27,532 nucleotides of DNA. Origin: Bacteroidales bacterium. Its GTDB lineage: Bacteria > Bacteroidota > Bacteroidia > Bacteroidales > Muribaculaceae. Location of the stretch: positions 1-27,532 of the forward strand of contig SFNM01000015.1 of assembly GCA_004552725.1 (NCBI GenBank), in the 5' to 3' direction. Positions 24,185 to 27,532 of the stretch are shown one piece after another. A program made the translations under genes and the position numbers. The stretch's first letter is position 1; every line of letters begins with the position of its first letter. The notes beneath the pieces are model-generated. The model was not told the DNA's origin and did not search any database. It was given only the letters and a program-made list of their open reading frames with translations.

Positions 24185-26191
24185 ATGAAATTAAACTCTA
24201 CAAGCCTGTCGGCCAGCATCCTGGCCGGCGCGGCTTTGCTCGCTATGCCGATGCATGCCGCCGATGAACAATATGCCTCGTGGCCTACCTACAATGGTAG
24301 CGACCTGGAGTTGACCGTTGACTCGCAGTCGACTCGCTTCGCGCTATGGTCGCCCGAAGCCGATGCCGTGCGCCTCTTCCTCTTCGACACCGACCGCAAC
24401 ACTCCCGCCACCGAAACCATCAATATGACTCGTGCCGACCACGGCCTATGGCGCGCCACTGTTGACCGTCCTCTCTATGGTAAATTCTATACCTTCAGCA
24501 TCTGCCACCGTGGTCAATGGCTCGCCCAAACTCCCGGTGTGTGGGCTAAAGCCGTCGGCACCAACGGCCAACGCGCTGCCATCATCGACTTCGCCACCAC
24601 CAACCCCGAAGGCTGGGAGAACGACCGCGGCCCCGTGGTGAACTCCATCAACGATGTCATCCTCTACGAGATGCACCACCGCGACTTCAGCATGCACACC
24701 TCCTCCGGCATCGCCCACAAAGGCAAATTCCTCGCCCTCACCGAGCATGCCACCACCAATAACTACGGCGACGCCACCGGCATCGACCACCTTGTGGAAC
24801 TCGGCATCACCCACGTGCACATCCTCCCCAGCTACGACTACAATTCTGTAGACGAGGCCAACCTCCAACTCAACCAATACAACTGGGGCTACGACCCGTT
24901 CAACTACAACGCTCCCGAAGGCTCATACTCCACCGACCCCGCCGACCCCGCCTGTCGCATCAACCAAATGAAACAAATGGTGATGTCGCTCCACCAAGCC
25001 GGCATCGGCGTGGTGATGGATGTGGTGTATAACCACACCTCGCTCAGCGACGATTCCAACTTCTCCCTCACCGCCCCCGGCTACTACTACCGCCACCGCG
25101 AAGACGGCTCCTATTCCGACGCTTCCGGCTGCGGCAACGAAACCGCTTCCGAACGTCAGCAAATGCGCGACTACATCGTTAACTCCGTAGTCTACTGGGC
25201 CACCGAATACCACATCGACGGCTTCCGCTTCGACCTCATGGCCATCCACGACGTTGAAACCATGAACCAAGTTGTTGCAGCGCTCCACAAAGTCAACCCC
25301 TCCATCTTCGTCTACGGCGAAGGCTGGACCGCTGGCGATTCGCCCCTCCCCGTTGAGCAACGCGCCCTCAAAGAAAACGTCTCCCTCATGCAAGGCGTTG
25401 CCGTATTCTCCGACGACATCCGCGACGGTGTGAAAGGTCACTATTCTCGTGCCGACGACCGCGGCTTCGCCACCGGCAAACCAGGCAACGAAGAAACCGT
25501 AAAAATCGGCATCGTAGCCGCTACCAACCATCCCCAAGTGAACTTCGCCCTCGGCAACACATCACGCATCCCATACGCTTCATCACCCCAAATGGTCATC
25601 AACTATGTATCGTGCCACGACGACCTTATGCTCACCGACAAACTCGCCGCTTCCATGCCTGGCTCCTCCGAAGAGCAACGTCAACGTGCAGCCCGTCTGG
25701 CTCAGACCATCGTGTTCACCTCGCAAGGCACCCCCTTCATGTTCGCCGGCGAAGAACTCTTCCGCAACAAATGCGGCGTGCACAACACCTACAATTCGCC
25801 CGACTCGGTCAACGCTATCAACTGGGATCTCAAGCACTCCAATGCCGACCAATTCAACTACTACCGTCAACTCATCCGTCTGCGCCGCGCTCACCCCGCC
25901 TTCCGCATGACCTCCGCCGAGGACATCGCTCGCAACATCGTGTTCGATGACATCAAAACCCCCAACCTCATCTCATACGCTATCCGCAACAATGCCAACG
26001 GCGATGAATGGCGCGAAATCCGCCTCGTATTCAACGGTTCCGAAGAAACTCAAACCGTCAAAATCCCCAAAGGCGACTGGATCGTAGTAGCTCGCGATGG
26101 CCAACTCAACCCCGACGGCCTCGACACTACCCGCGGTGGCCAACTCGAAGTAGCCCCCACCTCTGCCCTCATCCTCGCCCGCGTAAAATAA
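24185..26191 (+). CDS. pulA: Type I pullulanase (GH13)
   Basis: A 668-aa secreted alpha-1,6-glucan debranching enzyme with a signal peptide ending near MHA (residue 25). A CBM48-like N-terminal domain (about 45-140) precedes the GH13 barrel. The type I pullulanase signature YNWGYDP is at 232-238. Catalytic residues are Asp350 (GFRFDLM), Glu379 (YGEGW) and Asp479 (CHDD), with VVYNHTS as conserved region I. It cleaves branch points of pullulan, starch or glycogen-derived oligosaccharides, probably in the periplasm or at the surface. No SusCD or other starch-utilisation genes lie beside it. Codon use is C-rich like the M13 gene upstream. Confidence 0.95.
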   Translation: MKLNSTSLSASILAGAALLAMPMHAADEQYASWPTYNGSDLELTVDSQSTRFALWSPEADAVRLFLFDTDRNTPATETINMTRADHGLWRATVDRPLYGKFYTFSICHRGQWLAQTPGVWAKAVGTNGQRAAIIDFATTNPEGWENDRGPVVNSINDVILYEMHHRDFSMHTSSGIAHKGKFLALTEHATTNNYGDATGIDHLVELGITHVHILPSYDYNSVDEANLQLNQYNWGYDPFNYNAPEGSYSTDPADPACRINQMKQMVMSLHQAGIGVVMDVVYNHTSLSDDSNFSLTAPGYYYRHREDGSYSDASGCGNETASERQQMRDYIVNSVVYWATEYHIDGFRFDLMAIHDVETMNQVVAALHKVNPSIFVYGEGWTAGDSPLPVEQRALKENVSLMQGVAVFSDDIRDGVKGHYSRADDRGFATGKPGNEETVKIGIVAATNHPQVNFALGNTSRIPYASSPQMVINYVSCHDDLMLTDKLAASMPGSSEEQRQRAARLAQTIVFTSQGTPFMFAGEELFRNKCGVHNTYNSPDSVNAINWDLKHSNADQFNYYRQLIRLRRAHPAFRMTSAEDIARNIVFDDIKTPNLISYAIRNNANGDEWREIRLVFNGSEETQTVKIPKGDWIVVARDGQLNPDGLDTTRGGQLEVAPTSALILARVK

Positions 26192-26203
26192 TCTCCACGT
26201 TAT

Positions 26204-26246
26204 AAAAAGATGGGCTACACTATTTGAAGTGCAGCCCATCTTTTTT
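26204..26246. terminator. Bidirectional terminator between pulA and the OmpA gene
   Basis: Inverted repeat of 17 bp with one A/C mismatch: arm 26204-26220, loop 26221-26228, arm 26229-26245. The core AGATGGGCT pairs with AGCCCATCT, with an A run on the left and a T run on the right, so it can serve both convergent genes. Confidence 0.88.
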
Positions 26247-26261
26247 ATTGCTCCTTAATTA

Positions 26262-26963
26262 TTATTGGAGGGTACCGGCTTCGGCCTGGCGAATCATTTC
26301 TTCGTTAGCGGAAATGTAGATCTCTACGCGACGGTTTTGCGCACGGCCCTCGGCAGTTTCATTGCTGGCTACATAGTCGGCCATTGGAATACCTTGCGAG
26401 TAAAGACGAGTAGCGGACACGCCACAGTTGGCCAAGTAGGTTTGAACTGCAGATGCACGAGCAGTCGACACGCGTTGATTGGCTTCCATCGAGCCGGTGC
26501 TATCGGTATAGCCGTAGATTTGCACGTTGGTGTTAGGATTATTGTTGAGCGAAGTTGCAAACTTAGCCAAGTTTGCGCGAGCGGATTGGCTCAGTTCGCT
26601 CTTACCGGTTGCAAACAAAATGCCACCATCGAATGTCACTTTGATAGCGCGCAGACCGTTAGCGTCGGTGGTTTCTTCCACCTTGGCTTGCTCGGCCAAT
26701 TGGGCTTCAAGTTCACGTTGTTGCTTGTCCATGCGGTTGCCAATCAATGCACCGGCTCCTGCACCTACAGCCGCGCCGATGGCAGAACCGATTGCGGCAC
26801 CTTTGCCACCACCGATCAACGCACCGATGCCTGCACCGGCTGCAGCACCACCGCCACCACCGATCAACGCACCCTTACCGGTGTTGCTCATATTACACGC
26901 TGTTTCGCTCACAAGCAACGCGCCGCATACCAGCGCGATGCCACAAATTTTAAAAAACTTCAT
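26262..26963 (-). CDS. OmpA-family lipoprotein with glycine zipper
   Basis: A 233-aa envelope protein. The N-terminal signal has a possible lipidation cysteine at 23 (ETAC, a weak lipobox). A Gly/Ala-rich zipper with repeats of GALIGGG and GAAIG (about 30-75) can insert in or span a membrane, and a short charged helix follows (about 78-97). The C-terminal OmpA-like domain (about 110-220) contains GYTDSTGS (Asp154) and AQNRRVEI (Arg211 and Arg212 region), the residues that bind diaminopimelate of peptidoglycan. This is the YiaD-like layout, tying the outer membrane to the cell wall. It ends at a terminator shared with pulA. Confidence 0.93.
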   Translation of the reverse strand: MKFFKICGIALVCGALLVSETACNMSNTGKGALIGGGGGAAAGAGIGALIGGGKGAAIGSAIGAAVGAGAGALIGNRMDKQQRELEAQLAEQAKVEETTDANGLRAIKVTFDGGILFATGKSELSQSARANLAKFATSLNNNPNTNVQIYGYTDSTGSMEANQRVSTARASAVQTYLANCGVSATRLYSQGIPMADYVASNETAEGRAQNRRVEIYISANEEMIRQAEAGTLQ

Positions 26964-27006
26964 AGTTTATTCCTTTTTATTTTCTCGTTTAGATTGTTTT
27001 CAACTG

Positions 27007-27038
27007 CAAAATTACAAATTTATACCATTTCACACAAT
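27007..27038 (-). promoter_or_regulatory. Predicted promoter of the OmpA-family gene
   Basis: On the minus strand ATTG (27035-27038), 20 nt, TAATTTTG (27007-27014). Start near 27000 gives a leader of about 37 nt. Confidence 0.6.
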
Positions 27039-27057
27039 TATTCTCAAAAAAAATTAC

Positions 27058-27065
27058 TAAATTTG
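27058..27065 (+). promoter_or_regulatory. Predicted -7 box of the EamA transporter gene
   Basis: TAAATTTG matches TAnnTTTG, 36 nt before the start codon at 27102. A matching -33 element is not clear. Confidence 0.5.
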
Positions 27066-27101
27066 CACTCACAAACAACCTAACACAACCTTATACCGAC
27101 C

Positions 27102-27532
27102 ATGTCCGGAGGATTATATTCCCATAAGAAAAGCAACTCTTCTATTTTAGGCCATATAGGAGCACTTATCTGCGTGCTCATGTGGGGTAGTTCTTTCGTT
27201 TCTACTAAAGCACTACTCGACATCGTTAATATGCAACCGGTAGAAATTTTCATTTACCGTTTCATTCTCGCATACATCCTCGTTGCACTGCTAAAACCAT
27301 CGCGCCTTTTCTGTCAAAATTGGCGCGATGAAATTCTTCTTCTCCTTTGCGGCATCCTCTCCGGCTCAATCTATTTCCTTGCCGAAAACTTCGCACTCCG
27401 ATACACTTCCACTGCCAACGTATCCCTCCTCACATCCACATCTCCGCTTCTCACCACACTAATTGTAGGCATCCTCTACAAGTCTGAACGGCCAGGTTCC
27501 GGATTGGTTACCGGCTCCATTGTAGCCATGAT
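27102..27532 (+). CDS. EamA-type (DMT superfamily) transporter, partial
   Basis: An open frame from the ATG at 27102 runs to the right edge without a stop (about 143 residues seen). After a short polar N-terminus it shows GALICVLMWGSSFVSTKALL, the typical first EamA helix, followed by IFIYRFILAYILVALL, a third segment around LLLLCGILSGSIYFLAENFALRY and TSTANVSLLTSTSPLLTTL. This is the first EamA repeat of a drug/metabolite transporter family protein, an inner membrane carrier normally of about 300 residues with ten helices. The substrate cannot be told. The gene diverges from the OmpA-family gene. Confidence 0.88.
   Translation, partial: MSGGLYSHKKSNSSILGHIGALICVLMWGSSFVSTKALLDIVNMQPVEIFIYRFILAYILVALLKPSRLFCQNWRDEILLLLCGILSGSIYFLAENFALRYTSTANVSLLTSTSPLLTTLIVGILYKSERPGSGLVTGSIVAM

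Overview
The window looks like a chromosomal segment of a gut-type Bacteroidales bacterium; Muribaculaceae or a close relative is my guess. The evidence is DUF4493/PCMD-type lipoproteins, a CarboxypepD-reg-like TonB receptor, a PD40/TPR protein, FloA, and repeated promoter motifs of the Bacteroidota type (TTTG, about 20 nt, then TAnnTTTG). The codons are rich in G/C at third positions. The exception is the first gene, which is visibly AT-richer.

Layout, left to right. (1) 5-1039: a YhcG-type PDDEXK nuclease gene, minus strand. (2) 1191-7161: a tight minus-strand operon of three paralogous surface-type lipoproteins (839, 424 and 719 aa), ended by a perfect 14-bp hairpin terminator at 1139-1170 and preceded by a roughly 520-bp non-coding region with a promoter-like motif and a 9-bp tandem repeat. 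(3) 7679-9979: a TonB-dependent receptor, and 10083-11447: hisS, both minus, with an 18-bp perfect palindrome between them. (4) 11680-12618, plus: a WecA/MraY-like polyprenyl-phosphate glycosyl-1-phosphate transferase, whose end overlaps the end of (5). (5) 12608-20830, minus: an apparent seven-gene operon with gaps of at most 27 nt, in transcription order TPR/PD40 protein, floA, PHP phosphatase, U32 (RlhA-like) protein, galE, histidine acid phosphatase, TIGR02757 protein. One strong promoter sits at 20852-20882. (6) 21027-26191, plus: a nucleoside hydrolase-like lipoprotein, an M13 metallopeptidase and a type I pullulanase. (7) 26262-26963, minus: a glycine-zipper/OmpA lipoprotein, separated from the pullulanase by a bidirectional terminator. 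(8) 27102 to the right edge, plus: the start of an EamA-type transporter.

Most genes belong to envelope and housekeeping functions: surface lipoproteins, nutrient import, an envelope glycan initiator, a membrane scaffold protein, rRNA/tRNA-related enzymes, sugar-nucleotide supply and secreted hydrolases. I see no phage, CRISPR array, insertion sequence, tRNA or rRNA. The parts that ordinary annotation explains least are the three-lipoprotein operon with its conserved Arg site and repeat-bearing upstream region, the palindrome upstream of the TonB receptor, and the mixed seven-gene FloA operon. None of these is proven to be a new system.
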